Assembly (NCBI RefSeq): GCF_009498035.1
Contig: NZ_CP034550.1
Span: 1,736,001 to 1,800,000, forward strand
Reading direction: 5' to 3'
Length of the DNA: 64,000 bases
Source of the DNA: Saccharothrix syringae
Lineage (GTDB): Bacteria; Actinomycetota; Actinomycetes; Mycobacteriales; Pseudonocardiaceae
The position numbers and the translations under genes were made by a program. Positions 35,160-43,776 of this stretch are shown one piece after another (position 1 is the first letter of the stretch; each line of letters starts with the position of its first letter). Under the pieces are notes generated by a model, which saw only the letters and a list, made by a program, of their open reading frames with translations, had not been told where the DNA came from and searched no databases.

Positions 35160-36395
35160 ATGTCCCTGTGGTCTCACCGCGACTTCCGCCTGCTGTGGGT
35201 GGGCGACACCGTCAGCCAGTTCGGCGCGACGATCGGCCGCACCGTCCTGCCCCTGCTCGCGGCGGGCGCGCTGGCCGCGACCCCGTTCGAGATGGGCGTG
35301 CTGTCCGCGGCGGGCTCGGCCGCGTTCCTGCTGATCGGCCTGCCCGCGGGGGTGTGGGTGGACCGGCTGAGCAGGCGCCCGGTGATGCTGGTCGCCGACT
35401 TCACCCGCGCCGCGCTGCTGCTGTCCGTGCCGGTGGCCTGGTGGCTGGGCGCGCTCACGCTGGCCCAGCTGGTCGTGGTGGCGCTGCTGGTCGGCGCGGC
35501 CACGGTCATGTTCGACGTCGCCTACCAGTCGTACCTGCCGGCGCTGGTCGGGCGGGACCAGCTGGTCGAGGGCAACTCGAAGCTGGAGACCAGCCGGGCC
35601 GTGGCCGAGGTGTCCGGGCCCGCGGCGGCCGGCGGCGTGGCCCAGGCGCTCGGCGCGGCCAACGGCGTGCTGGCCACCGGCGTGGGCTACCTGGTGTCCG
35701 CGCTGTTCCTGCTGCGCATCCGCACCCCCGAGCCGCGCCCGGAGCCGCCCGCCAGGCCCGGCCTGGTGCACGAGATCGGCGAGGGCCTGCGGTTCGTGTT
35801 CGGCCACCCGTCGCTGCGCGCCATCGTCGGCTGCACCGGCACGGCCAACTTCTTCGGCGGCATCGGCGCGGCCGTGACCGTGCTGTTCCTGGTCCGCGAG
35901 CTCGGCCTGTCGGAGGGCGTGGTCGGCCTGCTGTTCAGCACCGCGGGCGTCGGCGGCGTGCTGGGCGCGCTGACCACCGGCTGGTGGAACCGGCGGTTCG
36001 GGCAGACCCGGACGATCTGGCTGTCGGCGCTGGTCACGTTCCCGTTCGGGCTGCTCGTGCCGTTCGGCGCGGCGGACTGGCGGCTGGTGCTCGTGGTGCT
36101 CGGCGAGATCGGCGTGGCCTACGGGGTGATCGTCTACAACGTCTCGCAGGTCAGCTACCGCCAGTCGATCTGCCCGGACCACCTGCTCGGCCGGATGAAC
36201 GCGAGCATCCGGTTCGTGGTGTGGGGCGCGCTGCCGCTCGGCGGGCTGGTCGGCGGCGCCCTGGGGGAGGGCATCGGCATCAGGTCGACGCTCTGGGTGG
36301 CCATGGCGGGCCAGGCCGCGGCGCTGCTGTGGGTGGTGCTGTCACCGCTGCGCACGCGTGAGGGGGAGGAGCAGGAGGATGCCGTTATCGCGTGA
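35160..36395 (+). CDS. MFS transporter (first of a tandem pair)
   Basis: A 411-residue, roughly 12-TM protein. MSLWSHRDFRLLWVGDTVSQFG at the start and RLSRRPVMLVADFTRA after TM2 are typical of the MFS exporters related to enterobactin exporter EntS and macrolide pumps. GEGLRFVFGHPSLR marks the central loop and CPDHLLGRMNASIRF the late loop. It is ~45% similar by eye to the next gene. ATG 35160 follows GGGAGACTCCCGGCC without a strong ribosome-binding site. The substrate is unknown. Confidence 0.85.
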   Translation: MSLWSHRDFRLLWVGDTVSQFGATIGRTVLPLLAAGALAATPFEMGVLSAAGSAAFLLIGLPAGVWVDRLSRRPVMLVADFTRAALLLSVPVAWWLGALTLAQLVVVALLVGAATVMFDVAYQSYLPALVGRDQLVEGNSKLETSRAVAEVSGPAAAGGVAQALGAANGVLATGVGYLVSALFLLRIRTPEPRPEPPARPGLVHEIGEGLRFVFGHPSLRAIVGCTGTANFFGGIGAAVTVLFLVRELGLSEGVVGLLFSTAGVGGVLGALTTGWWNRRFGQTRTIWLSALVTFPFGLLVPFGAADWRLVLVVLGEIGVAYGVIVYNVSQVSYRQSICPDHLLGRMNASIRFVVWGALPLGGLVGGALGEGIGIRSTLWVAMAGQAAALLWVVLSPLRTREGEEQEDAVIA

Positions 36396-37608
36396 CTTCC
36401 GGCTGTTCTGGGGGAGCGACGCGGCCAACCAGTTCGGCACGGCCGTGTCGTCGTTCGTGCTGCCGGTGGTGGCGATCGAGGCGCTGGACGCCTCGGAGTT
36501 CCAGGTCGGGCTGCTCAACGCCGCCGGCATGGCCGCGTTCCTGCTCATCGGCCTGCCCGCGGGCGCGTACGTCGACCGCCTGCGCAAACGGCCGCTGATG
36601 GGGTGGAGCACGGCCGGGCGGGCGCTGCTGCTGCTCGGCGTGCCGGTCGCCGCGTGGCTGGGCGGGCTGACCTACGCCCACCTGCTGCTCACCGCGCTGC
36701 TGGTGGGCGTGCTGACGGTGTTCTTCGAGGTGGGCGCCCAGGCGTACCTGCCGGCGCTGGTCGACCGCGGCCTGCTGGTCGGGGCGAACAACCGGCTGGT
36801 GTCGGTGCAGCAGGTGGCGCGACTGACCGGGCGACCGGTGAGCGGGCCCCTGGTGCAGGTGCTCGGCGGCGCCAACGCCGTGCTCGCCATCAGCGCCTGC
36901 TACCTGGCCTCGGCGGTGCTGCTGCGCGGCGTGCGGGTGGTCGAGCGACCGGCCGGGCCGCGTCGCCGGGCGCTGGGGGCGGAGGTCGCCGAGGGGCTGC
37001 GGTTCGTCTTCGGGCACCCCCTGGTGCGCCCCACGGCGCTGTGCACCGCCTCGTTCAACCTGACCAACGCCGTCTGGGGCGCGGTGAACGTGCTGTTCCT
37101 GCTCCGCGACCTGGACCTGCCGCCGGCGGCGGCGAGCCTGCTGCTGGGCGTCGGCAGCGCGGGCGGGGCCCTGGCCGGCCTGTTCGTGGGCCGCCTGGTG
37201 CGGGTGGGGCAGGTGCGGCTGGTGTGGCTGTCCCTGGTCTGCACCCAGCCCGCGTGGGTGCTGATCCCGCTGACCCGGCCGGACTGGCGGATCGCGCTCT
37301 TCGCCGTCGGCACCGCGATCGCCTCGGCCGGGATCGTCGTCTACAACGTCGCCCAGGTCAGCCTGCGCCAGGCGCTGTGCCCGGACCACCTGCTCGGCCG
37401 GATGAACGCGAGCATCCGGTTCCTGGCCTGGGGGTCGATCCCGCTGGGCGCGCTGGCCGGGGGCGCGCTGGCCGGGTGGATCGGGGTGCGCGGCACGCTG
37501 TGGGTCGCCGCCGCGGGCATGGTCGCCTCGGTGCTGTGGCTGGTCCTGTCACCGCTGAGGGCGATGCGGGACGTGCCGGAGGTCACTACGGTCGAGGGGC
37601 GTGGCTGA
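36379..37608 (+). CDS. MFS transporter (second of a tandem pair)
   Basis: A 409-residue paralogue of the preceding transporter with the same landmarks: SRDFRLFWGSDAANQFG, YVDRLRKRPLMGWSTAGRA, EGLRFVFGHPLVRP and CPDHLLGRMNASIRF. ATG 36379 lies inside the end of the first gene behind GAGGAGCAGGAGG, so the genes are coupled. The pair arose by local duplication. They may form a heteromeric or functionally diverged exporter set (inference). Confidence 0.85.
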   Translation: MPLSRDFRLFWGSDAANQFGTAVSSFVLPVVAIEALDASEFQVGLLNAAGMAAFLLIGLPAGAYVDRLRKRPLMGWSTAGRALLLLGVPVAAWLGGLTYAHLLLTALLVGVLTVFFEVGAQAYLPALVDRGLLVGANNRLVSVQQVARLTGRPVSGPLVQVLGGANAVLAISACYLASAVLLRGVRVVERPAGPRRRALGAEVAEGLRFVFGHPLVRPTALCTASFNLTNAVWGAVNVLFLLRDLDLPPAAASLLLGVGSAGGALAGLFVGRLVRVGQVRLVWLSLVCTQPAWVLIPLTRPDWRIALFAVGTAIASAGIVVYNVAQVSLRQALCPDHLLGRMNASIRFLAWGSIPLGALAGGALAGWIGVRGTLWVAAAGMVASVLWLVLSPLRAMRDVPEVTTVEGRG

Positions 37609-38458
37609 CACCGAGGTGCTGCGCGACGGCCTCCGGTTCGGCGAGGGACCTCGCCGCGGACCGGACGGCCGGCTGTTCTACTCCGACTTCTACGACCACG
37701 AGGTGCGCGCGCTCGACCCGGGCACCGGTGCCGAGGAGGTCGTCTGCGAGGTGCCCGGGCAGCCGTCCGGACTGGGGTGGCTGCCCGACGGCCGGCTGCT
37801 CGTGGTGTCCATGACCGACCGCCGGGTGCTGCGCCTGGAGGACGGCGGGCTGGTCGAGCACGCCGACCTGGGCGGCATCGCCACCTTCCACGCCAACGAC
37901 ATGCTGGTCGACGCGCACGGCCGCGCCTACGTGGGCAACTTCGGCTTCGACCTGCACGCCGCGATCGCCGCCGGGGGCGAGGCGGCGCTGCTGGACCCGG
38001 ACTGGGTGGCGCCCGGCACCCCGCTGGCGCTGGTCCGGCCGGACGGGGCGGTGGAGCGGGCCGCCGACGACCTGAAGTTCCCCAACGGGGCGGTCCTGCT
38101 CCCGGACGGCCGGCTGGTCGTGGCCGAGACGCTGGCGTTCCGCCTGACCTGCTTCGACGTGGCCGACGACGGCTCGCTGTCCGGCCGGCGGGTGTGGGCC
38201 GGGCTGCGGGAGCGCCTGATCGCGCCGGACGGCGTCGCGCTCGACCCGGGCGGCGGGGTGTGGGTCGCGCCCGCGCTCCAGCCGGCCGCGTTCCTCGTCG
38301 AGGAGGGCGGGCGCATCACCCGGAAGGTGGAAACCGGCCAGGCGTGCTTCGCCGTGGCGGTGCTCGACGGCCGGCTGGTCTGCTGCACCGCGCCCACGTC
38401 GCAGCCCGAGGTGGTCGCCAAGGCGCGGCTGGGGCGGCTGGAGGTCGTCGACCTCTAG
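37601..38458 (+). CDS. SMP-30/gluconolactonase-like protein
   Basis: A 285-residue six-bladed propeller of the SMP-30/gluconolactonase/LRE family. Signature segments are [20 protein letters not shown] with the metal-site Glu, [20 protein letters not shown] with the Asn/Asp ligands, and [17 protein letters not shown]. It probably hydrolyses a lactone; the substrate is open. GTG 37601 overlaps the MFS stop by 8 bases, so it is the third gene of the MFS operon. Its stop overlaps the convergent dapF stop in CTAG. Confidence 0.85.
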   Translation: MADTEVLRDGLRFGEGPRRGPDGRLFYSDFYDHEVRALDPGTGAEEVVCEVPGQPSGLGWLPDGRLLVVSMTDRRVLRLEDGGLVEHADLGGIATFHANDMLVDAHGRAYVGNFGFDLHAAIAAGGEAALLDPDWVAPGTPLALVRPDGAVERAADDLKFPNGAVLLPDGRLVVAETLAFRLTCFDVADDGSLSGRRVWAGLRERLIAPDGVALDPGGGVWVAPALQPAAFLVEEGGRITRKVETGQACFAVAVLDGRLVCCTAPTSQPEVVAKARLGRLEVVDL

Positions 38459-39255
38459 AGCGCGTCCCACCAGACCTGGTCCAGCTCGCCGCGCGCGAGC
38501 AGCACCGCCGGGCCGGTCAGCGTGGCCGTCTCCTCCTCGACCACCACGCTCACCCGCCCGCCCGGGACGTCCACGGTGGCCTTGCCGGTGCGCTGACCGG
38601 TGCCGTGCAGCCACGACGCCACCGCCGCCACCGTGCCCGTGCCGCACGACCGGGTCTCGCCGACCCCGCGCTCGTGCACGCGCATCCGCAGCGCGCCCTC
38701 CTCCAGCACGTTGACGAACTCCACGTTCACCCCGTGCGGGAACTGCGCCGGGTCGTGGCCGGGCGGCGCCTCCAGGTCCAGCTCGGCCACCGGCACCCCG
38801 GTCACGCACGCCAGGTGGGGGTTGCCGACGTCCACCGCGACCCCGTCGAACGCGCTGCCGCCCACCGTGGCCGTGCCCGTGCCGGTGACCAGGGCGCGGC
38901 CCATGTCCACGGTGACCGAGCCGTCGGGGTGGGTGACGACCTGGCGCTCGCCGGCCCGGGTGCCCACCGCGAACCCGCCCTCGGGCACCAGGCCCGCGTC
39001 GACCAGGTAGCGGGCGAACACGCGCACGCCGTTGCCGCACATCTCCGCGATCGAGCCGTCGGCGTTGCGGTAGTCCATGAACCACGGGCCGAAATCGGGG
39101 CGCACGACCCGCAGCACGCCGTCCGCGCCCAGGCCGCGCCGCCGGTCGCACAGCGCCCGCACGCGCGCCTCGGTCAGGTCCAGCACGCCGTCCGGGTCGG
39201 GCAGCAGCACGAAGTCGTTCTCGGTGCCGTGCCCCTTCAGGAACTCCACTGCCAC
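38455..39255 (-). CDS. dapF: Diaminopimelate epimerase
   Basis: A 266-residue enzyme interconverting LL- and meso-diaminopimelate for lysine and peptidoglycan synthesis. The two catalytic cysteines are Cys73 (EMCGNGVR) and Cys204 (RSCGTGT). [10 protein letters not shown] and GNPHLAC are also conserved. It follows miaA with a 9-base gap in the same direction, matching the miaA-dapF order of mycobacteria. Confidence 0.96.
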   Translation of the reverse strand: MAVEFLKGHGTENDFVLLPDPDGVLDLTEARVRALCDRRRGLGADGVLRVVRPDFGPWFMDYRNADGSIAEMCGNGVRVFARYLVDAGLVPEGGFAVGTRAGERQVVTHPDGSVTVDMGRALVTGTGTATVGGSAFDGVAVDVGNPHLACVTGVPVAELDLEAPPGHDPAQFPHGVNVEFVNVLEEGALRMRVHERGVGETRSCGTGTVAAVASWLHGTGQRTGKATVDVPGGRVSVVVEEETATLTGPAVLLARGELDQVWWDAL

Positions 39256-39264
39256 GGCACCAGG

Positions 39265-40167
39265 CTACGGTGCGACCAGGGCCAGCACGTCCTCGGCCAG
39301 GGTGGGCGAGGACGCGTCGAACCAGGTGACCCGCCGGTCGCGCCGGAACCAGGACCGCTGCCTGCGCACGAACCGCCGGGTGCCCTGCGCGGTCAGCGCC
39401 GCCGCGTCCGCCACCGGGTACGCGCCGTCCAGGGCGGCCAGGACCTGCTGGTAGCCCAGGGCGCGCGACGCGGTGCGGCCCTCCCGCAGGCCCCGCGCCG
39501 CCAGCTCGCGGACCTCGTCGACCAGGCCCGCGGCGAACATCCGCGCCACCCGGGCGTCGACCCGCTCGTCCAGTTCGGACACGTCCCGGTCCAGGCCGAC
39601 CAGCACGGTGCCGTAGCGGGCCGGACCGGGCTTGGGCAGGGTCGCCGAGAACGGCTCGCCGGTCAGCTCGATGACCTCCAGCGCCCGCACGACCCGCCGG
39701 CCGTTGCCGGGCAGGATCGCCAGGGCCGCGGCCGGGTCGAGCCGCGCCAACCGCTCGTGCAGAGCCGGCGCGCCCACCTCGGCCAGCTCCCGCTCCAGCC
39801 GGGCCCGGACGACGTCGTCGGTGCCGGGGAACCGCAGGTCGTTGAGCACGGCGTCGACGTACAGGCCGGAGCCGCCGACCAGGACCGGGGTGCGGCCGTC
39901 GGCCAGCAGCTTCTCCACGACCGCCCGCGCCTCGCGCTGGTAGGCGGCCACCGAGGCGGTCTCGGTGACGTCCAGCACGTCGAGCAGGTGGTGCGGCACG
40001 CCCCGCCGCTCCTCGACGGTCATCTTGGCGGTGCCGATGTCCATGCCCCGGTACAGCTGCATCGCGTCGGCGTTGACCACCTCGCCGCCCAGCTCCAGGG
40101 CGAGCCGCACGGCCAGGTCGGACTTGCCGGTCGCGGTCGGCCCCACGACGGCCACGGGGGTGTGCAC
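39265..40167 (-). CDS. miaA: tRNA dimethylallyltransferase
   Basis: A 300-residue enzyme adding a dimethylallyl group to A37 of tRNAs reading UNN codons. It has P-loop GPTATGKS at 9-16, [29 protein letters not shown] and the C-terminal [15 protein letters not shown] and [14 protein letters not shown]. Length is typical. GTG 40167 opens [16 protein letters not shown]. Its partner miaB, which methylthiolates the product, is at 43773-45257. Confidence 0.96.
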   Translation of the reverse strand: MHTPVAVVGPTATGKSDLAVRLALELGGEVVNADAMQLYRGMDIGTAKMTVEERRGVPHHLLDVLDVTETASVAAYQREARAVVEKLLADGRTPVLVGGSGLYVDAVLNDLRFPGTDDVVRARLERELAEVGAPALHERLARLDPAAALAILPGNGRRVVRALEVIELTGEPFSATLPKPGPARYGTVLVGLDRDVSELDERVDARVARMFAAGLVDEVRELAARGLREGRTASRALGYQQVLAALDGAYPVADAAALTAQGTRRFVRRQRSWFRRDRRVTWFDASSPTLAEDVLALVAP

Positions 40168-40185
40168 GGGCCCAAGCCTCCCAGA

Positions 40186-40869
40186 TCAGGCTTCCCAGAC
40201 GGCCCAGTGGTAGCCGACGCCGAAGGGCGCCCGGAACGCCGACCGCGCGCACCGCCACGCGCCCGGCACGCCCGCGGCCACCTGCCAGGCGGCCCGGCCC
40301 TGCGCGCCCAGCTCCGCGGCCAGGCCGGGGTCCAGCGCGCGCAGCGCGTCCACGTCCGCGGCGGCCAGCGCCCGGTGCACGGCCTCGTCGAACGGGCCCG
40401 CGCGCTCGTCGGACCGGCCCACGGCCAGCTCGCCGTGCCGGGGCGAGCCGTCGCCGAGCACGAGCAGCGCCGGCGCGCCGGCCAGCCGCGCGCCCAGCGC
40501 GGCGCACTCGTCGGGCGGCAGGTCCGGCGGCACGAGGTGCACGCGCACGCTCCGCGCGCCCACCCGCCCTCGGAGCCAGCCCGCGACCAGGGCGGGCAGC
40601 GGCAGGTCGTCGTCCACGGCGGTCGCGCCCTCGGACAGCGCAACCGGGACGTCGACCCCGAAACCGGTGAAGCCGCCGGCCACGTCCGCGACCTCGCGGG
40701 GCCCGGACGGGTCGACGCCGACGGCCACCCAGTCGGCCGAGTGCGAGGCCAGCGCACGCGCGGCGGCCAGGGTCTCGGCGCGCACCGGCTCGGTCTCCGG
40801 GGCCGCCCCGGACACCAGCTCGGGCACCAGCAGCGGGGGGTGCGGCACGACCGCTAGACGCGAGAACAT
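40186..40869 (-). CDS. LigB-like (class III extradiol dioxygenase fold) protein
   Basis: A 227-residue protein beginning MFSRLAVVPHPPLLVPELVSG, with the PHPP metal-site motif of the LigB fold, then DWVAVGVDPSG and LLVLGDGSPRHG. It corresponds to Rv2728c of the mycobacterial miaA-miaB region. Whether it is a true dioxygenase is unknown. It lies 18 bases upstream of miaA in one direction, so LigB-like, miaA and dapF probably form an operon. The 187-base gap to the DUF349 gene holds nothing I recognise. Confidence 0.82.
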   Translation of the reverse strand: MFSRLAVVPHPPLLVPELVSGAAPETEPVRAETLAAARALASHSADWVAVGVDPSGPREVADVAGGFTGFGVDVPVALSEGATAVDDDLPLPALVAGWLRGRVGARSVRVHLVPPDLPPDECAALGARLAGAPALLVLGDGSPRHGELAVGRSDERAGPFDEAVHRALAAADVDALRALDPGLAAELGAQGRAAWQVAAGVPGAWRCARSAFRAPFGVGYHWAVWEA

Positions 40870-41056
40870 GGCAACCCACGCTACTCATCGGCCACCACCG
40901 GTACCGATGCGAGCCCTGACCTGTTTGAATGCGCGCGAGGTACTGGCGACCCTTGAGGTGGGTCGCGCGGCACCCGGGTGCTGGGCCCCGCCATCGGCGG
41001 GGCGCCCGTGGTCGGCACGGGCACCACGAAGTGGGCAGGCGAGGAGGAAGCCGGCG

Positions 41057-42391
41057 ATGACGGAGCACGAGACGACACCGGGAACCACTGGGGACAGTGG
41101 CGCGGGGGTGGCGGTCGAGGAGACCCAGGTGGCATCGGCGCCGGTCACGGCACCACCGCCGGTCCCCGTGGCGTCGGACCACCCTGACCGCTGGGGGCGT
41201 GTGGACGAGGACGGCACCGTCTACGTCAAGACGGCCGACGGGGAGCGCGTCGTCGGGTCCTGGCAGGCGGGGGAGCCCACCGAGGGGCTGGCGCACTTCG
41301 CGCGCCGGTTCGACGACATCCGCACCGAGGTCGAGCTGCTGGTGACGCGGCTGTCCTCCGGTGCCGGGGACCCCAAGCACGCGATGACCAGCGCGAAGCA
41401 CGTCCAGGAGAGCCTGGCCGACGCGGCCGTGGTCGGCGACCTCGCGGCGCTGTCCGCGCGCGTCGAGCACGTCCTGGCGCTGGCCGAGCAGGGCCTGGAG
41501 GCGGCGAAGGTCGCCAAGGACGAGGCCCGCGCCGCGGCCGCCGCGCGCAAGCAGGAGCTGGTGGAGGAGGCCGAGCAGCTGGCGGCCGAGTCGACCCAGT
41601 GGAAGGCGGCCGGTGACCGGCTGCGGTCGATCCTGGACGAGTGGAAGACCATCCGGGGCGTCGACCGCAAGACCGACGAGCAGCTGTGGCGCCGGTTCTC
41701 CAAGGCGCGGGACGCGTTCAACCGGCGGCGGGGCTCGCACTTCGCCGACCTGGACCGGCAGCGCAGCGTGGCCAAGGCGCGCAAGCAGGAGCTGGTCGAG
41801 GAGGCCGAGAAGCTCGTCGAGTCCGACGACTGGGGTCCCACGGCCGGTCGGTACAAGGAGCTGATGGTCGAGTGGAAGGCCGCCGGGCGTGCGCCCAAGG
41901 AGGCCGACGACGCGTTGTGGCAGCGGTTCCGGGCCGCGCAGGACGCGTTCTTCGCCAAGCGGTCGGAGGCGTTCAGCGAGCGTGACGCGGAGTTCGCGTC
42001 CAACGCGAAGCTGAAGGAGGAGCTGCTGGTCGAGGCCGAGCAGATCGACCCGTCGCACGACCTGGAGGCGGCGCGGCAGCACCTGTACCGCATCCAGGAG
42101 CGGTGGGACGCGATCGGCAAGGTGCCGCGCGAGCGGGTCCGCGAGCTGGAGGGCCGGCTGCGGTCGGTCGAGGAGCGGGTCCGCGGCGCGGTCGACGCCC
42201 AGTGGCGCCGGTCCGACCCGGAGGCCGAGGCGCGCGTGGCCCAGTTCCGCGAGCGGGTGGAGCAGTTCGAGGCGCAGGCCGCGAAGGCCCGTTCGGCGGG
42301 CGACAAGCGCCGGGCCGAGCAGGCCGAGGCCCAGGCCAAGCAGTGGCGCGAGTGGCTGGCCGCCGCCGAACAGGCCGTAGCCACCCGCTGA
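41057..42391 (+). CDS. DUF349 coiled-coil protein (Rv2731 type)
   Basis: A 444-residue helical protein. Three-helix DUF349 repeats are marked by WKAAGDRLRSILDEWKTI, RYKELMVEWKAAGRAPKE with DDALWQRFRAAQDAFF, and RIQERWDAIGKVPRE. The C-terminus is a coiled coil (FEAQAAKARSAGDKRRAEQAEAQ cut short here). ATG 41057 follows GAGGAGGAAG. It matches Rv2731 by content and position. Function is not established. A strong terminator follows. Confidence 0.88.
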   Translation: MTEHETTPGTTGDSGAGVAVEETQVASAPVTAPPPVPVASDHPDRWGRVDEDGTVYVKTADGERVVGSWQAGEPTEGLAHFARRFDDIRTEVELLVTRLSSGAGDPKHAMTSAKHVQESLADAAVVGDLAALSARVEHVLALAEQGLEAAKVAKDEARAAAAARKQELVEEAEQLAAESTQWKAAGDRLRSILDEWKTIRGVDRKTDEQLWRRFSKARDAFNRRRGSHFADLDRQRSVAKARKQELVEEAEKLVESDDWGPTAGRYKELMVEWKAAGRAPKEADDALWQRFRAAQDAFFAKRSEAFSERDAEFASNAKLKEELLVEAEQIDPSHDLEAARQHLYRIQERWDAIGKVPRERVRELEGRLRSVEERVRGAVDAQWRRSDPEAEARVAQFRERVEQFEAQAAKARSAGDKRRAEQAEAQAKQWREWLAAAEQAVATR

Positions 42392-42400
42392 CCCGGTCCG

Positions 42401-42436
42401 CCGGGGGCCCGTGCCGCCTGCGGCACGGGCCCCCGG
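42401..42436 (+). terminator. Rho-independent terminator after the DUF349 gene
   Basis: A perfect 17-bp stem (42401-42417 with 42420-42436) with a 2-base CT loop, followed by CTTTCC, starts 9 bases after the stop codon. Confidence 0.85.
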
Positions 42437-42545
42437 CTTTCCTCTCCCTCGTTCGGGCGATCGAGAAGTCGCAAAAGGGCGGACGACGCCGGCGGGCCGG
42501 CCGATAACGTCCGCACATGATCCACCAGCGCATCGGGCGGGCCGC

Positions 42546-43091
42546 GTGACGGCGGCGACCACCGGTGAGGGGACATCGACCGCGCACAACGCGCTGACCG
42601 GCGAGTTCCACGGCACCACCGTCGCGGCTCACACGATCGGCGGCGTCACCATCGGGGCACCGCAACACCGACCGGTGGTGTTCGCGGCCGTGGCTTCAGG
42701 CGCGTTCCTGGCGGTCGTCGCACTGGCGGCCCTGACCCTGCTGGTGTGGCAGGGCCGCGTCGACCTCACCCCCCGACGGGACGCGGGCAACCAGGTCGCT
42801 CCCACCGCCGGCTCAACCGCCGCCACCCCGACGGGCTCCGCCGCGCCGACGACGACCCCGACGGCCACCACAGCGGTCACCACCACACCGGTCACCGCCA
42901 CACCGATGACCACGACCGCACCGGGTACCGGGAACGCACCCGCCCCGGTGACGTCGCCCGCCGCCACGACGGACCATGCGCCCACGAGCACCCGCACGAT
43001 CACCACGACCCCTGCCACGAGCACCACAGTCGTCAGCACGACCACCAGGGACACGAACCCGTGCAACGGCCCGTACTGGATCAACTGCTGA
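42546..43091 (+). CDS. Thr-rich single-TM protein with N-terminal amyloid-motif-like segment
   Basis: A 181-residue protein. Residues ~15-37 (HNALTGEFHGTTVAAHTI then GGVTIG) follow the N-x-(F/L)-(S/T)-G-x-(V/F)-x-G-x2-V-x-A-x2-(I/V)-x-G-G-V pattern of actinobacterial RHIM-like signalling motifs. One membrane helix follows at about 42-68 (VVFAAVASGAFLAVVALAAL), then ~90 residues of Thr/Pro/Ala-rich sequence and a C-terminal NPCNGPYWINC with two cysteines. GTG 42546 overlaps the stop of a 10-codon ORF starting at 42518; that ATG may serve as a leader. Function unknown. Confidence 0.65.
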   Translation: MTAATTGEGTSTAHNALTGEFHGTTVAAHTIGGVTIGAPQHRPVVFAAVASGAFLAVVALAALTLLVWQGRVDLTPRRDAGNQVAPTAGSTAATPTGSAAPTTTPTATTAVTTTPVTATPMTTTAPGTGNAPAPVTSPAATTDHAPTSTRTITTTPATSTTVVSTTTRDTNPCNGPYWINC

Positions 43092-43129
43092 CAAACCGGC
43101 AGCTCACCCGCGTGTCCCCGTTCAACCCG

Positions 43130-43270
43130 CGCGAGTCGAACCTCCAGCCCCCGCGTGTCGAACCTCCAGGACCCCCGAGTTCCACATTCACGTCCCAGGT
43201 CAGGGTGCGTGAACGTGGAACTCGGGGGTCTTGAGCGTTCGACACGACGGTCCTGAACGTTCGACTCGCG
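43130..43270. repeat. 141-bp palindromic repeat, copy 2
   Basis: Same length as copy 1 (30424-30564) and nearly identical to its reverse complement, with paired GTCGAAC motifs 22 bases apart in each arm and the CCCCCGAGTTCCAC block. Homology extends ~23 bases on the right flank (43271-43293). It lies between a plus-strand and a minus-strand gene that converge, immediately 3' of the Rv2732c-like gene. Confidence 0.9.
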
Positions 43271-43302
43271 GTGTCCGAGTGGAGGACACGCGCGGGAGGG
43301 GG

Positions 43303-43776
43303 TTAGGTCAGGGGTGGGCGGGAGGCGGCTATGCGCAGCCACTTGACCAGCAGGACGACGATGGCGATCACGGCCAGGACCAGGCCGAAGCCCGGGCCGG
43401 GGCCCGGGTGGTGGCCGGTGGTGGTCTGGGTCGTCCAGATCGACAGGACGCCGGCCACGCTCGTGGCGAACGAGGCCAGCGCGGACACCCAGGCCAGGGC
43501 CCAGCGGCGGACCGCCAGCGTCGCGGCGGGCAGCAGCACGCCCGCCACCAGCACCGCGACCGAGAAGACCCGGGGGAGCGCCGGGGCCTCGCCGAGCAGG
43601 ACGGACAGGCCCGTCCCGCCGTCCACCCACGGCAGCACCAGGGACACCAGGATCGCCAGCACGCCGATGGCGATGGTCAGCGCGCCGGCACCGGGGTCGA
43701 AGCGCTTGGCCGCCGTGCGGCCCACCCCGTTGATCTCCTCGCGCAGCCGGTCCAGGTCGTCGGGTTCGCGGCTCAT
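43303..43776 (-). CDS. Rv2732c-like conserved membrane protein
   Basis: A 157-residue protein with an N-terminal soluble part ([19 protein letters not shown]) and about four membrane segments ([77 protein letters not shown]). It is coupled to miaB through an ATGA overlap, as Rv2732c is adjacent to Rv2733c in M. tuberculosis. ATG 43776 is set by the overlap. Function is unknown. Confidence 0.8.
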   Translation of the reverse strand: MSREPDDLDRLREEINGVGRTAAKRFDPGAGALTIAIGVLAILVSLVLPWVDGGTGLSVLLGEAPALPRVFSVAVLVAGVLLPAATLAVRRWALAWVSALASFATSVAGVLSIWTTQTTTGHHPGPGPGFGLVLAVIAIVVLLVKWLRIAASRPPLT

